Assembly (NCBI GenBank): GCA_963812945.1
Contig: CAWEXD010000008.1
Coordinates: 310,001-374,000 of the forward strand
DNA from: DASRDR01 sp963812945 [NCBI: uncultured Candidatus Rokubacteria bacterium]
GTDB taxonomy: Bacteria; Methylomirabilota; Methylomirabilia; Rokubacteriales
Reading direction: 5' to 3'
Length of the DNA: 64,000 nt
This document shows, piece after piece, positions 8,324 through 16,202 of this stretch; position 1 is the stretch's first letter; each line of letters begins with the position of its first letter. The notes below the pieces were generated by a model, which made no database searches, had not been told where the DNA came from, and saw nothing but the letters and a program-made list of their open reading frames with translations. The position numbers and the translations under genes are program-made.

Positions 8324-8941
8324 TCAGGCCGCCGTCTCGTCCGTGTCCGGGCGGAACTGGACGCTGATCCGGGGGCCGGCGAGCGCCATCTTGGGCACCG
8401 CGTGCTGCCAGGTCCGCTGGCAGCTCCCGCCCATCACGAGGAGGTCCCCCCAGCCGAGGTCGAAGGCGCGCGACGGGCCGCCCGCGACCGGCCGCAAGAG
8501 GAACCGCCGCGGCGCGCCGACGGACAGGATGGCGACCACCGTGTCGTCGACGAGGCGGCCCATCCGGTCGCCGTGCCACGCCACGCTGTCGTGGCCGTCC
8601 CGGTAGTAGGCCAGGGAGATCCGGTCGAGGGCCATCCCGTAGCGGCGCGACAGGGCGGCCGACGCCTCGCCGAGCACGGGGTGGCCGGGCCCGTCCTCGG
8701 GCACCTCCGCGACGAGTCGGGGAACGTCGACGACCCGCTCGTACATGCGCCGGCGCTGGTGCCGCCACCGGGTCGTCGCCCGAAGGCTGTCGAAGAGCGC
8801 CTCGTGGCCCTCGAGCCAGCCGGGCAGGTGATCGACCCAGGCGCGACCGGCAAGGGGGATACGATCGACGCCGCGCAGATCAGCGTCGACTCGGGGCTCC
8901 TCGTGGCCGAAAAGAGTGCCCTGCGCTGCAGGGACTCCCAT
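8324..8941 (-). CDS. AlkB-like 2-oxoglutarate/Fe(II) dioxygenase
   Basis: 205 residues. Iron ligands His123 and Asp125 (AWHGD) and His180 (WQHAVPK), with 2-oxoglutarate-binding Arg191 and Arg197 (RISVQFR), the exact AlkB pattern. The family oxidatively removes alkyl groups from DNA/RNA bases; some members act on proteins. It stands alone with its own promoter immediately upstream and no visible ribosome-binding site, so it is probably read from a leaderless transcript. Confidence 0.88.
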   Translation of the reverse strand: MGVPAAQGTLFGHEEPRVDADLRGVDRIPLAGRAWVDHLPGWLEGHEALFDSLRATTRWRHQRRRMYERVVDVPRLVAEVPEDGPGHPVLGEASAALSRRYGMALDRISLAYYRDGHDSVAWHGDRMGRLVDDTVVAILSVGAPRRFLLRPVAGGPSRAFDLGWGDLLVMGGSCQRTWQHAVPKMALAGPRISVQFRPDTDETAA

Positions 8942-8947
8942 GGTCCG

Positions 8948-8975
8948 AGTGTACTCGTCATATGTTGCGTGTCAA
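8948..8975 (-). promoter_or_regulatory. Promoter of the AlkB-like gene, leaderless
   Basis: On the minus strand: TTGACA (8970-8975), 16-nt spacer, TACACT (8948-8953). Only six bases separate the -10 box from the ATG, so transcription should start at or within a base or so of the start codon. Confidence 0.6.
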
Positions 8976-9000
8976 CCAAGAGGGCACGGGCCAACCCAGG

Positions 9001-11160
9001 TCAGGCGGGCGGCAGTACCTCGACCTCCGTGAGAGTGAGCCACTCGGACCCAGCGGCCTCCCCGGGCCGGCGGGGGCGAGGCGCCGGCCGCCCCTCCTGG
9101 TGGCTCCAGAGCCTGACCCGCAGCGCGTAGAGGCCCGGAGGGAGGTGCCGCGGGAAGGCGATCCCGGAAGAATGCCGCACCAACTCGCCCGGCTGCCACG
9201 ACGTCGCCGGATACGGGTGCCCCAGGGGCGCCACGTCTCCGGAGACCCGGCGCCTCCCGTCGCTCAGCCGGATCGCAAGAGAGAGACCGCTGTCGAGCGG
9301 TTGCCTGGCCGACCAGAAGGACGTGACGGTGAGACCTTCACCGGCGCGAACGGCCGAGCTGCTCAGCGTGAAGCCGTGGAGCCGGATGGCGTCGTCGAAG
9401 TCGGTCTCGCGCGCCCGGGCCGGCGTGAAGGTCTCGACACGCCGTGCGGCCAAGGTCGCGGCCTCCGCCGACCGACCGGTGGCCCGGTAGAGGCGCACCA
9501 GTCGGTCGACACCGTCCGAGCCCGGATAGAGCCCCTCCCGGAGCGCGGTCTCGAGATGGGCGAGCGCGCGATCGGCCTGGCCGGCCGCCTCGTAGAGGGC
9601 AGCGATCCTGAGCCGGGCCTCGAGCGGGGACAGGACCTCGAGGGCCTCGTAGGCGAGCCCTGGCGGCGCGGGGCCGAGGCCGGGCAGCCGAAGATCGTGG
9701 AGTATGGTCAAGTCCCCGAGCGAGGTTTGCTCGCGCGCGAACCCGAGTGTCTGGACCCGGTTCTCGACGTCACGCACCCCGACGAGGAGCGCGTACGCCA
9801 GCGGGTCGGTTTGACGTGCCCGCGCGGTGTGCGGCGGATACCGATCGGGTCCACCCCGGAGGGGCACGCCGACGACGCGCTCGCCGCTCTCGAAGGACAG
9901 GCGTGGCCCGATCCAGTAGCTGGTGGCCACGATCGGGATGCCCCGCGCCGCGAAGAACGCCAGGGCTGGCTCGAGCGAGGCGGGCGCCTCCCGCGGGGTG
10001 ATCCAGGGAGCCAGGAGCTGTCCCGCCAGGTTCACGGCGAGGACCATGGCCCCCAGGGCGGTCGCCCCCCTGCGCCAGCCGCGGCGCCAGAGCGCGGCGA
10101 GGAGCGCCGCCAAGTAGAGCGGCACGACGGCCGCAATCGGGAGCAGGTACCTCGGCTCGGAGACGAACCAGCCCGAGCGACTGAGCCCACAGGCGAGCGC
10201 CGTGATGACCGGGAGCACGGCGAGGGCGTCGAGCGCCGCGTCCGCCGCCGAAACGGTCTCGCGCCCCAGGTGCCACGCGCGCACACGTGTCCCGAGGAAC
10301 AGGAGCCACGCGAGGCCGTAGATCGCGAGCATCGGAGCGGTGAGCATGCGGATGTCCGGTAGCGCCGGCCAGAACGCTCCGGGCCCGAGCAGGGCCGGAA
10401 GGCCGATCGTGAAGACCTGGCCCAGCTGCTGCCCGGCCGTGGCGATGTCGACGAGCGCCCACACCGATCTCGTCGCGGACTGTCCGAGCCAGGCGTGGAT
10501 CCACATCGGGAGGCTTCCCGCAATGAATGCCACCGCGGGGATCGGGAGCAGTCGCAGCACGGCCCTCAGGCCGATGCCCCGGACGGCCATCACGCAGGCG
10601 GCGGCGAGATAGGAGACGATGAGCTGACAGGTCCACCACCCGAGACCTGCCGTCAGCCCGAGGATCAGGACCGCTCGCGCGCGGCGGCGTCCGCTCGCTT
10701 CGACCGCCCGGTGCGCGAGGAGCAGGATCACCGTGCCCAGGACGAGCGTCGCGACGAATCCGCCGCGGGTCTTGAGCGTCCAGACCGTCAGGAACATGGG
10801 CGGCAGCGCGACGAAGAGACCGGCGACCAGGCCCAGTCCGGCTCCGAGCGTTCGCCGCCCCAGCTCGGCTGTCAGTCCCACGAGGACGAGGGCCTGCGCG
10901 AGACCGGAGAGCTTGAGGACCAGCGGCGAGGCGCCCCCCAGGGCGAAGGCGAGTGCGGCCAGGTTCGCTTCCAGGCTGCCCATGTAGGTCTGGCCGTAGT
11001 AGAAGATGGGGAACTCGCCCCGGAGGATGTGCCGCGCCATGAGGCCGACGATGGCCTCGTCGGCGTCGATGACGCCATGGGGTGTGACGATGAAGTAGAG
11101 GCGAAGGGCCAGCGCAGCCGTCAGGGTGCCGGCGAGACCGAGGCAGGCCGCGCGACCCAT
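9001..11160 (-). CDS. GT39/ArnT-like membrane glycosyltransferase with C-terminal soluble domain
   Basis: 719 residues. The first ~440 form 10-12 membrane helices with the N-terminal acidic motif DADEAIVGLM in the first outer loop, as in lipid-linked sugar transferases of the GT-C fold (GT39/GT83). The rest is soluble: two TPR-like helical pairs (LYEAAGQADRALAHLETALR, LYRATGRSAEAATL) and a beta-rich end. A GAGGGACGGGGAA ribosome site precedes the ATG. It lies 51 bp after a DadA-like gene on the same strand, probably one transcript. Donor is likely polyprenyl-phosphate sugar, acceptor unknown; action would be on the periplasmic face. Confidence 0.72.
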   Translation of the reverse strand: MGRAACLGLAGTLTAALALRLYFIVTPHGVIDADEAIVGLMARHILRGEFPIFYYGQTYMGSLEANLAALAFALGGASPLVLKLSGLAQALVLVGLTAELGRRTLGAGLGLVAGLFVALPPMFLTVWTLKTRGGFVATLVLGTVILLLAHRAVEASGRRRARAVLILGLTAGLGWWTCQLIVSYLAAACVMAVRGIGLRAVLRLLPIPAVAFIAGSLPMWIHAWLGQSATRSVWALVDIATAGQQLGQVFTIGLPALLGPGAFWPALPDIRMLTAPMLAIYGLAWLLFLGTRVRAWHLGRETVSAADAALDALAVLPVITALACGLSRSGWFVSEPRYLLPIAAVVPLYLAALLAALWRRGWRRGATALGAMVLAVNLAGQLLAPWITPREAPASLEPALAFFAARGIPIVATSYWIGPRLSFESGERVVGVPLRGGPDRYPPHTARARQTDPLAYALLVGVRDVENRVQTLGFAREQTSLGDLTILHDLRLPGLGPAPPGLAYEALEVLSPLEARLRIAALYEAAGQADRALAHLETALREGLYPGSDGVDRLVRLYRATGRSAEAATLAARRVETFTPARARETDFDDAIRLHGFTLSSSAVRAGEGLTVTSFWSARQPLDSGLSLAIRLSDGRRRVSGDVAPLGHPYPATSWQPGELVRHSSGIAFPRHLPPGLYALRVRLWSHQEGRPAPRPRRPGEAAGSEWLTLTEVEVLPPA

Positions 11161-11211
11161 TTCCCCGTCCCTCGCGCTACCCGTACCGCGCCCGGGGCGT
11201 CCGGGCTGGGC

Positions 11212-12477
11212 TCAGAATCCGCCCGCGACCGGCCGGGGCCCGAGCCCGTCGAGGTCGAGGTCGGGCTTCCGCCCGGCGACCAGATCGGCGACGATCCGCG
11301 CCGTCCCGAACGCCATGGTCCACCCCATGTGCCCGTGACCCGCGTTGAGATAGAGGTTCCGATGGCGCCCCCGGCCCAGGACGGGCGGCCCATCCGGCGT
11401 CATCGGCCGGAGGCACGCGCGAAACTCCCCGCGCTCCCAGTCGGCGGCGGTCGGGAACAGGTCCCCGGCGAGGCGGAGGATGCTGTTGAAGTCGCGCGAG
11501 GTCCAGGTCCGGTCGTAGCCGGCGAACTCGGCCGTCGAGGTGAGCCGGAGACGGTCGCCCTGGCGCGACCAGCCCACGAGCCACTGCTCGTCCACGCCCG
11601 GGACGGTCGGCGCCAGCCCGTCCGGCCGCACCGGGAACGTCGAGGAGTAGCCCTTCGCGGGATAGACCGCGAGGCGCACGCCGATGGTGCGCGCGACGGC
11701 GGGCGCTCCGACGCCGAGGGCCAGGACGTAGGCGTCGGCGGTGAGCACGCCGTCGGACGTCACCACGCCGGTGACGCGATCGGCGTCCGCGCGAAGCGCG
11801 GCGACGCGGGTCTTGAGCCGCACGGTCACGCCCAGCTTCTCCCCACAGATCTGCGCGAGACGCTCGGTGAACAGGCGGGAATCGCCGCTCGAGTCACCGA
11901 CATCGCGGACGGCGCCCGCGATCTTGTCCTGGACCGGCGCGAACGCGGGCTCGATCCGCGCCACCTGGCGGGGGTCCAGGACCTCCTGGCGCTGTCCATG
12001 GTCGGCGAGCAACGCCATCTTGCGAATGCCCGCCTCCAGCTCGCGCGGGTCGCGGTAGAGATAGAGCGCGCCCCGGGTGACGGCGTGGTACTCGATGCCC
12101 TCGGCACGGACCAGGTCGGCCATCGCCGCTTGGCTGTACTGGCAGAGGCCGAGCTTGACGATCGTGTTCCGCCGGGCACGGACGGCGGTGCACTCGCGAA
12201 GAAACCGGAAGCCCCAGGCGAAGAGCGCGGGGTCGAGGCGAGGGCGCACGCGGATCGCGGTCTCCTGCCCGAGGAGCGAGCGAAGGAGCATCGCCGGGGC
12301 CTTGGGCGACGCCCACGCGAACGAGTGGCCCGGCGCGATGATGCCGGCGTTGGCCGCGCTCGCCTCTCGGCCGACGCCCTCGTGCCCCTCGACGAGCGTG
12401 ACCTCGTGCCCATCCTTCGCCAGGTAGTACGCGGCCGTGACCCCGGCGATGCCGCCCCCCAGGACGAGGATCCTCAT
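11212..12477 (-). CDS. DadA-like FAD-dependent D-amino-acid dehydrogenase
   Basis: 421 residues starting at the ATG of MRILVLGGGIAGVTAAYYLA; the frame continues upstream to 12597 but the dinucleotide fold begins here. The N-terminal FAD-binding GxGxxG and the Glu ending the second strand (VTLVEG) are clear. ASAANAGIIAPGHS and the C-terminal CLRPMTPDGPPVLG and NLYLNAGHGHMGWTMA match the DAO/DadA family (usual length 415-435). It probably oxidises D-amino acids or a related amine to a keto acid. First gene of a probable two-gene transcript with the downstream GT39-like gene. Confidence 0.85.
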   Translation of the reverse strand: MRILVLGGGIAGVTAAYYLAKDGHEVTLVEGHEGVGREASAANAGIIAPGHSFAWASPKAPAMLLRSLLGQETAIRVRPRLDPALFAWGFRFLRECTAVRARRNTIVKLGLCQYSQAAMADLVRAEGIEYHAVTRGALYLYRDPRELEAGIRKMALLADHGQRQEVLDPRQVARIEPAFAPVQDKIAGAVRDVGDSSGDSRLFTERLAQICGEKLGVTVRLKTRVAALRADADRVTGVVTSDGVLTADAYVLALGVGAPAVARTIGVRLAVYPAKGYSSTFPVRPDGLAPTVPGVDEQWLVGWSRQGDRLRLTSTAEFAGYDRTWTSRDFNSILRLAGDLFPTAADWERGEFRACLRPMTPDGPPVLGRGRHRNLYLNAGHGHMGWTMAFGTARIVADLVAGRKPDLDLDGLGPRPVAGGF

Positions 12478-12499
12478 GTGCGCCCCGCTTCCGGACGCG

Positions 12500-12528
12500 A
12501 GAATACGGGTGCGCCGAGCCGCCCGCAA
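12500..12528 (-). promoter_or_regulatory. Promoter of the DadA-GT39 transcript
   Basis: On the minus strand: TTGCGG (12523-12528), 17-nt spacer, TATTCT (12500-12505). It gives a leader of about 15 nt containing GGAAGCGGGG before the DadA ATG. Confidence 0.6.
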
Positions 12529-12576
12529 GGCCGCAACGGCTGTGCCAGCCGTCCGGTGCGAGGGGATGGCCCTGGC

Positions 12577-12687
12577 ATGAGCCTCGAGGGCGCGCACCTC
12601 GCCTGCCTAGCCTTGTGGGCGGTCGTGGCGGTCTGGCTCGCGCCGCGCTTGCGGACGCGCGGGGACTCGCCTAGGGTAATCGCGTGA
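12577..12687 (+). CDS. Possible 36-residue membrane microprotein
   Basis: ATG with GAGGGGATGG eight bases upstream. The 36 residues hold one hydrophobic stretch (LACLALWAVVAVWLA) followed by basic residues, and the TGA overlaps the GTG start of the glycosyltransferase-methyltransferase gene. The promoter predicted for that gene lies inside this frame, so coupling may be absent. Small size makes this speculative. Confidence 0.25.
   Translation: MSLEGAHLACLALWAVVAVWLAPRLRTRGDSPRVIA
12649..12677 (+). promoter_or_regulatory. Promoter of the GT2-methyltransferase gene, leaderless
   Basis: TTGCGG (12649-12654), 17-nt spacer, TAGGGT (12672-12677). The GTG start codon follows after exactly six bases (aatcgc) and no ribosome-binding site is present. 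Confidence 0.5.
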
Positions 12688-14183
12688 GCCTCGCGAACGT
12701 CAATGTGAGGACCGCCGCCCACGAGCCGGGTGCCCGCCCGCCCGCACCTGCCCCGAGAGTGGCCATATTCGTCGTGGCCTACAACGCGGTCACGACGTTG
12801 ACGAAGGTCCTGGACCGGATTCCCGACGAGGTGTGGCAGTTGGTCGAGGACGTCTACGTCTTCGACGACGCTTCCAAGGACGAGACCGCGCTCCTCGGCC
12901 GCGCCTACAAGTCGGAACGGGGCAGGGACAAGCTCCACATCTACCGCCACGAGAAGAACCAGGGGTACGGGGGGAACCAGAAGCTCGGCTACCAGTACGC
13001 GATCGAGAAGGGCTTCGACTTCGTAGTTCTCCTCCACGGCGACGGGCAGTACGCGCCCGAGGCGTTGCCAAACCTCCTGGCGCCGCTGCTCGAGGGACGG
13101 GCCGACGCGGTGTTCGGCTCGCGGATGATGACACGCTTCACGGCGCTCAAGGGCGGGATGCCGCTCTACAAGTATTTGGGGAACAAGATCCTCAGCACGT
13201 ACCAGAACTTCATGCTGGATTCACGCCTCTCCGAGTTCCACTCCGGCTACCGCGCGTACTCGGTCGCGGCGCTCCGGCGGCTGCCGCTCTCGCTCAACTC
13301 GAACGACTTCCACTTCGACACCGAGATCATCATCCAGCTGATGGCGCACGGCTTCCGGATCAAGGAAGTTCCCATCCCCACCTACTACGGCGACGAGATC
13401 TGCTACGTCAACGGCGTGAAGTACGCCAGGGACGTCTTCCGGACCACGATGGACTACCGGCTGCACCGCGGCGGGTTCAAGAGCGTCCCGAAGTATGTTG
13501 TCGCGTCGGAGGAGCGGTATCCTGGCAAGTTCTCGGACCAGCTGTCGAGCCACGCCAAGATCGTGGACCGGGTGCAGCCGGGTGCGGTGGCACTCGACGT
13601 GGGCGCCGGGTCCGGGGTGCTGGGCAAGGCGCTCCGGACACGTGGGTTGAGGGTGGTGGGGATCGACCTGGCACGCCCGCCGGACACGGCGGCGGCGGCA
13701 TACGACCGCTTCATCGAGCAGGACATCGACCAGGGAATGATCCTCCCGGCGGATGTCAGGTTCGACGTGGCGATCTTCGGGGACGTTCTGGAGCACGTGC
13801 GTCGGCCTGATGCTCTGCTCGCGAGCGCGCGCGACCATCTCAAGCCCGGCGGGCGGATCATCGCCTCCGTCGGGAACGTCGCGCTGTGGTACTGCCGGCT
13901 CTCGCTTCTCTTCGGCCGGTTCGACTACAGGCCGCGCGGCATACTCGACGAGACGCACGTCAAGCTCTACACGCTCGACACGTTCAGGGCACTCCTCGAG
14001 AGGGCGGGCCTGCGCGTGACCGGCCTGGACGTCACGCCGATCCCGCTCCCGGCGCTCCACCCCGCGTTCGGGCGGGCGCCCCTGTCCTGGCTGCACCGCG
14101 CCGGCCATGTTGCGGCGCGCGTTTGGAAGCGGATGTTCGCCTACCAGTTCATCCTGGAGGCGGAGGTGGCCGAGACGAGGTAG
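12684..14183 (+). CDS. GT2 glycosyltransferase (DPM1-like) fused to a SAM methyltransferase
   Basis: 499 residues with two domains. Residues ~28-245 are a GT2 fold like dolichyl/polyprenyl-phosphate mannose synthases: AIFVVAYNA, VYVFDDASKDET, LLHGDGQYAPE (metal/nucleotide site) and SEFHSGYRAYS. Residues ~295-460 are a class I methyltransferase: ALDVGAGSGVLGKAL (SAM motif I), the acidic end of strand two (VVGIDLA), FDVAIFGDVLEHV and HLKPGGRIIASVGN. No membrane helix is evident. A sugar-transfer plus methylation (or polyprenyl-phosphate sugar synthesis plus methylation) role in the cell envelope is likely. GTG start; no Shine-Dalgarno. Its last 35 bp overlap the convergent PhyH gene. Confidence 0.82.
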   Translation: MSLANVNVRTAAHEPGARPPAPAPRVAIFVVAYNAVTTLTKVLDRIPDEVWQLVEDVYVFDDASKDETALLGRAYKSERGRDKLHIYRHEKNQGYGGNQKLGYQYAIEKGFDFVVLLHGDGQYAPEALPNLLAPLLEGRADAVFGSRMMTRFTALKGGMPLYKYLGNKILSTYQNFMLDSRLSEFHSGYRAYSVAALRRLPLSLNSNDFHFDTEIIIQLMAHGFRIKEVPIPTYYGDEICYVNGVKYARDVFRTTMDYRLHRGGFKSVPKYVVASEERYPGKFSDQLSSHAKIVDRVQPGAVALDVGAGSGVLGKALRTRGLRVVGIDLARPPDTAAAAYDRFIEQDIDQGMILPADVRFDVAIFGDVLEHVRRPDALLASARDHLKPGGRIIASVGNVALWYCRLSLLFGRFDYRPRGILDETHVKLYTLDTFRALLERAGLRVTGLDVTPIPLPALHPAFGRAPLSWLHRAGHVAARVWKRMFAYQFILEAEVAETR

Positions 14184-14940
14184 GCCCGAGCGCCTCGACC
14201 GGAGTGAGATCGCGGCCGTGCTTGTAGTCCGGCCGGGCGAAGCGGGTCTGGGCGTTCGTGACCGGGTTCAGGATCAGCGAGAAGATCCGGCGGTCCCACG
14301 GCGACATGTTGGGCGGCGAGCCGTGGACCAGGCAGTCGCCGAAGATCAGCGCGGTCCCCGCCGGTCCCGTCGCCGAGACCAGGCCGCCGGCCATGGCGAG
14401 CTTCGCCACCGTCTCGTTGTCCACGGTCCAGAGGGCATAGCTCGTCGTCTCGGTGTCGAGCGCGGTCCGCGCGGGGCCGTGCGCGTGCGAGCCCCGGATG
14501 AAGATCAGCGGACCGTTGTGCTCGGTGACGTCGTCGAGGAAGACGTGGAGATTGAGCGCGAGCGGCTCGGGCACGCCGTCCTCGTGATGGTGCGTCGCGA
14601 AGTCGTAGTGCCACTGCCAGGTCTCGCCGGAAAAGGCGGCCTTGGCGTTGACCTTGACCTGCTGGACGTAGAGCCGATCCGTGCCGAGAAGCTGCCGGGC
14701 GGGCTCGACGAAGCGAGGATCGCGACAGAGCCGGGCGTAGGCCGGGCTCCGCGTGTGAAGGCCCATCGCCGTGCGGACCTCGCCGCTCGCCTTCTCTCGG
14801 ATGTTCGCCGGGGTGTCCTCGGCGAAGAGCCGGGGCAGCTCAGCCCGGAGGACCTCGACTTCCGCCCCCGAGAAGAGCCCGGGCAGGACGAGGAAGCCGT
14901 CCGCGCGGTACCGGTCGAGCTGATCGGGCGTGAGCCGCAC
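14149..14940 (-). CDS. Phytanoyl-CoA/ectoine-hydroxylase-type dioxygenase
   Basis: 263 residues from GTG. Fe(II) ligands His111, Asp113 (QWHYDF) and His206 (LVHGSPP), 2-oxoglutarate Arg217 or Arg218 (WDRRIF). The segment WHYDFATHHHEDGVP resembles the ectoine hydroxylase signature (WHSDFETWHxEDG) but is not identical, and no ectABC genes are near, so substrate is open. Fold length fits PhyH (250-310). The 3' end overlaps the GT2-methyltransferase gene tail to tail. Confidence 0.85.
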   Translation of the reverse strand: MRLTPDQLDRYRADGFLVLPGLFSGAEVEVLRAELPRLFAEDTPANIREKASGEVRTAMGLHTRSPAYARLCRDPRFVEPARQLLGTDRLYVQQVKVNAKAAFSGETWQWHYDFATHHHEDGVPEPLALNLHVFLDDVTEHNGPLIFIRGSHAHGPARTALDTETTSYALWTVDNETVAKLAMAGGLVSATGPAGTALIFGDCLVHGSPPNMSPWDRRIFSLILNPVTNAQTRFARPDYKHGRDLTPVEALGPTSSRPPPPPG

Positions 14941-14946
14941 GGCCCG

Positions 14947-14975
14947 AGAATAGACGGGGGGCTTTCCGGGGGCAA
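14947..14975 (-). promoter_or_regulatory. Promoter of the PhyH-type gene, leaderless
   Basis: On the minus strand: TTGCCC (14970-14975), 17-nt spacer, TATTCT (14947-14952), then six bases and the GTG start. It lies in the 55-bp gap after the upstream gene. Confidence 0.5.
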
Positions 14976-14995
14976 GCTCTCGGCGGGGATCGTCC

Positions 14996-15553
14996 TCAGG
15001 GCACCCGGCGGAAGAGGTCGGGGTACGTTCGCACCAGGCCGCCGTCGTCCACCTCGATCTCGCGCGTGAAGCCCGACCCGAGCGACTCGAACCGGTAGCG
15101 CCGGCCTGGCTCGAGGCACGTGTAGCGCTGGCGGCTCGTCGTCACCGTGAGCGCGGGAACCTCGACATAGACGACCACGATGACCTCGGTCTGGCCGCTT
15201 CGGAGGTCCAAGCGGCGGATGGGCAGCGTGTTCGTGAAGGGGGTGGCCGTGAGATCCACGTCGATCGCGCCCGCGAGGTCGGGGAGCGGTGCGCCCGAGC
15301 GATCGGTCCACCGTCCGGCGCCGTCGCCGGAGAGGTCGACTTTCCGCGCGTTCCCCGCGAGGCTCACTTCGAGACGCCGCGTCCGCCAGCCGGCATCACA
15401 GTGGACGCGGTACCGGGCCGCGAAGGTCACGTCGTCGGCGACGCCGAGCACCATGGCCTCCGCGCGGATACCGTCAGGCCCTTCCCGGAGGACGAGGTGC
15501 TCGAGGCCCTCGCCCGACCAGTCACGCCAGCGCGCAACGACCGCCCGGCTCAC
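14996..15553 (-). CDS. Putative glycolipid-binding protein (DUF1089 type)
   Basis: About 185 residues from a GTG whose product begins VSRAVVARWRDWSGEGLEHL; the frame continues upstream to 15739 with low-complexity sequence I do not think is coding. The core (LEHLVLREGPDGIRAEAMV, CDAGWRTRRLEVSLAG, DVDLTATPFTNTLPIRRL, RYTCLEPGRRYRFES) matches the family named putative glycolipid-binding after Pseudomonas/mycobacterial members. All-beta fold, no signal peptide. The biochemical role of the family is poorly known. Confidence 0.7.
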   Translation of the reverse strand: MSRAVVARWRDWSGEGLEHLVLREGPDGIRAEAMVLGVADDVTFAARYRVHCDAGWRTRRLEVSLAGNARKVDLSGDGAGRWTDRSGAPLPDLAGAIDVDLTATPFTNTLPIRRLDLRSGQTEVIVVVYVEVPALTVTTSRQRYTCLEPGRRYRFESLGSGFTREIEVDDGGLVRTYPDLFRRVP

Positions 15554-15626
15554 GGCTGGCCCGTCCGCGGCGACACGAGGGGCACGCGGGAATCCGGCGT
15601 CGGCCGAGGACGGCTCCCCGGCGCCC

Positions 15627-15965
15627 TCAGGCGAGCGCAGCGAGACGGCGCTGGAGCTCGGCCTTCGGCGGCGCGCCGACCACGGTGTCGACCACCTGGC
15701 CACCCTTGAAGAAGAGGAGTGTCGGGATCGCCTGAACACCGAAGCGCTGGGCGAGGCCCGGCTCCTGGTCCACGTTGACCTTGGCCACCACCAGCCGGCC
15801 CGACTCGGCGCGCGCGAGCTCCTCGAGGACCGGGGCGATGGCGCGGCAGGGCCCGCACCAGGGCGCCCAGAAGTCCACCAGCAAGCGCGGTGTTGCGGCG
15901 ACGATCTCGGAGAAGTTCCGCTCCGTGAGAGGGAGCGTGGCGGATTCGGATGTCACATCGGTCAT
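15627..15965 (-). CDS. trxA: Thioredoxin
   Basis: 112 residues from an ATG with AAGGAGG ten bases upstream. Active site WAPWCGPCR, cis-proline segment VQAIPTLLFF, and NVDQEPGLAQRFGV. Normal thioredoxin length. A cytosolic dithiol-disulfide reductase; it lies upstream of the glycolipid-binding-like gene with a 73-bp gap, so the pair may be co-transcribed. Confidence 0.93.
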   Translation of the reverse strand: MTDVTSESATLPLTERNFSEIVAATPRLLVDFWAPWCGPCRAIAPVLEELARAESGRLVVAKVNVDQEPGLAQRFGVQAIPTLLFFKGGQVVDTVVGAPPKAELQRRLAALA

Positions 15966-16168
15966 CTCGGTCGATCCTCCTTGCATGCGGCTCGCATGCG
16001 GCCTGGCGCCGGGCCCGGGTGACCCACCGGCCGGGACCCGGCGCTGCCCTTTGGACGCGGAGCGGCGATGGCGGGATTCCGGGGTCGGCCTCCCCGCCGG
16101 CCAAGGGGGGTGGGGAGTGGACTCACCGGGACCGGGGGCCCTCCGGCTCACGTCCGGCTCCTGACATA

Positions 16169-16174
16169 GAATAG
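16169..16174 (+). promoter_or_regulatory. Possible -10 box before the PaaK-like gene
   Basis: TAGAAT, 28 nt before the ATG of the CoA ligase gene, in a 237-bp divergent gap. No good -35 box at 16-18 nt, so an activator-dependent promoter is possible. Confidence 0.3.
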
Positions 16175-16202
16175 AGGCCGCTCATGGTCCGGGGGTCCGG
16201 CG

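Noticed and set aside
14996-15739. Longer start for the glycolipid-binding-like protein at 15739
   Set aside because: The extra N-terminal residues are Ser/Arg-rich shadow of the thioredoxin gene on the same strand in another frame.
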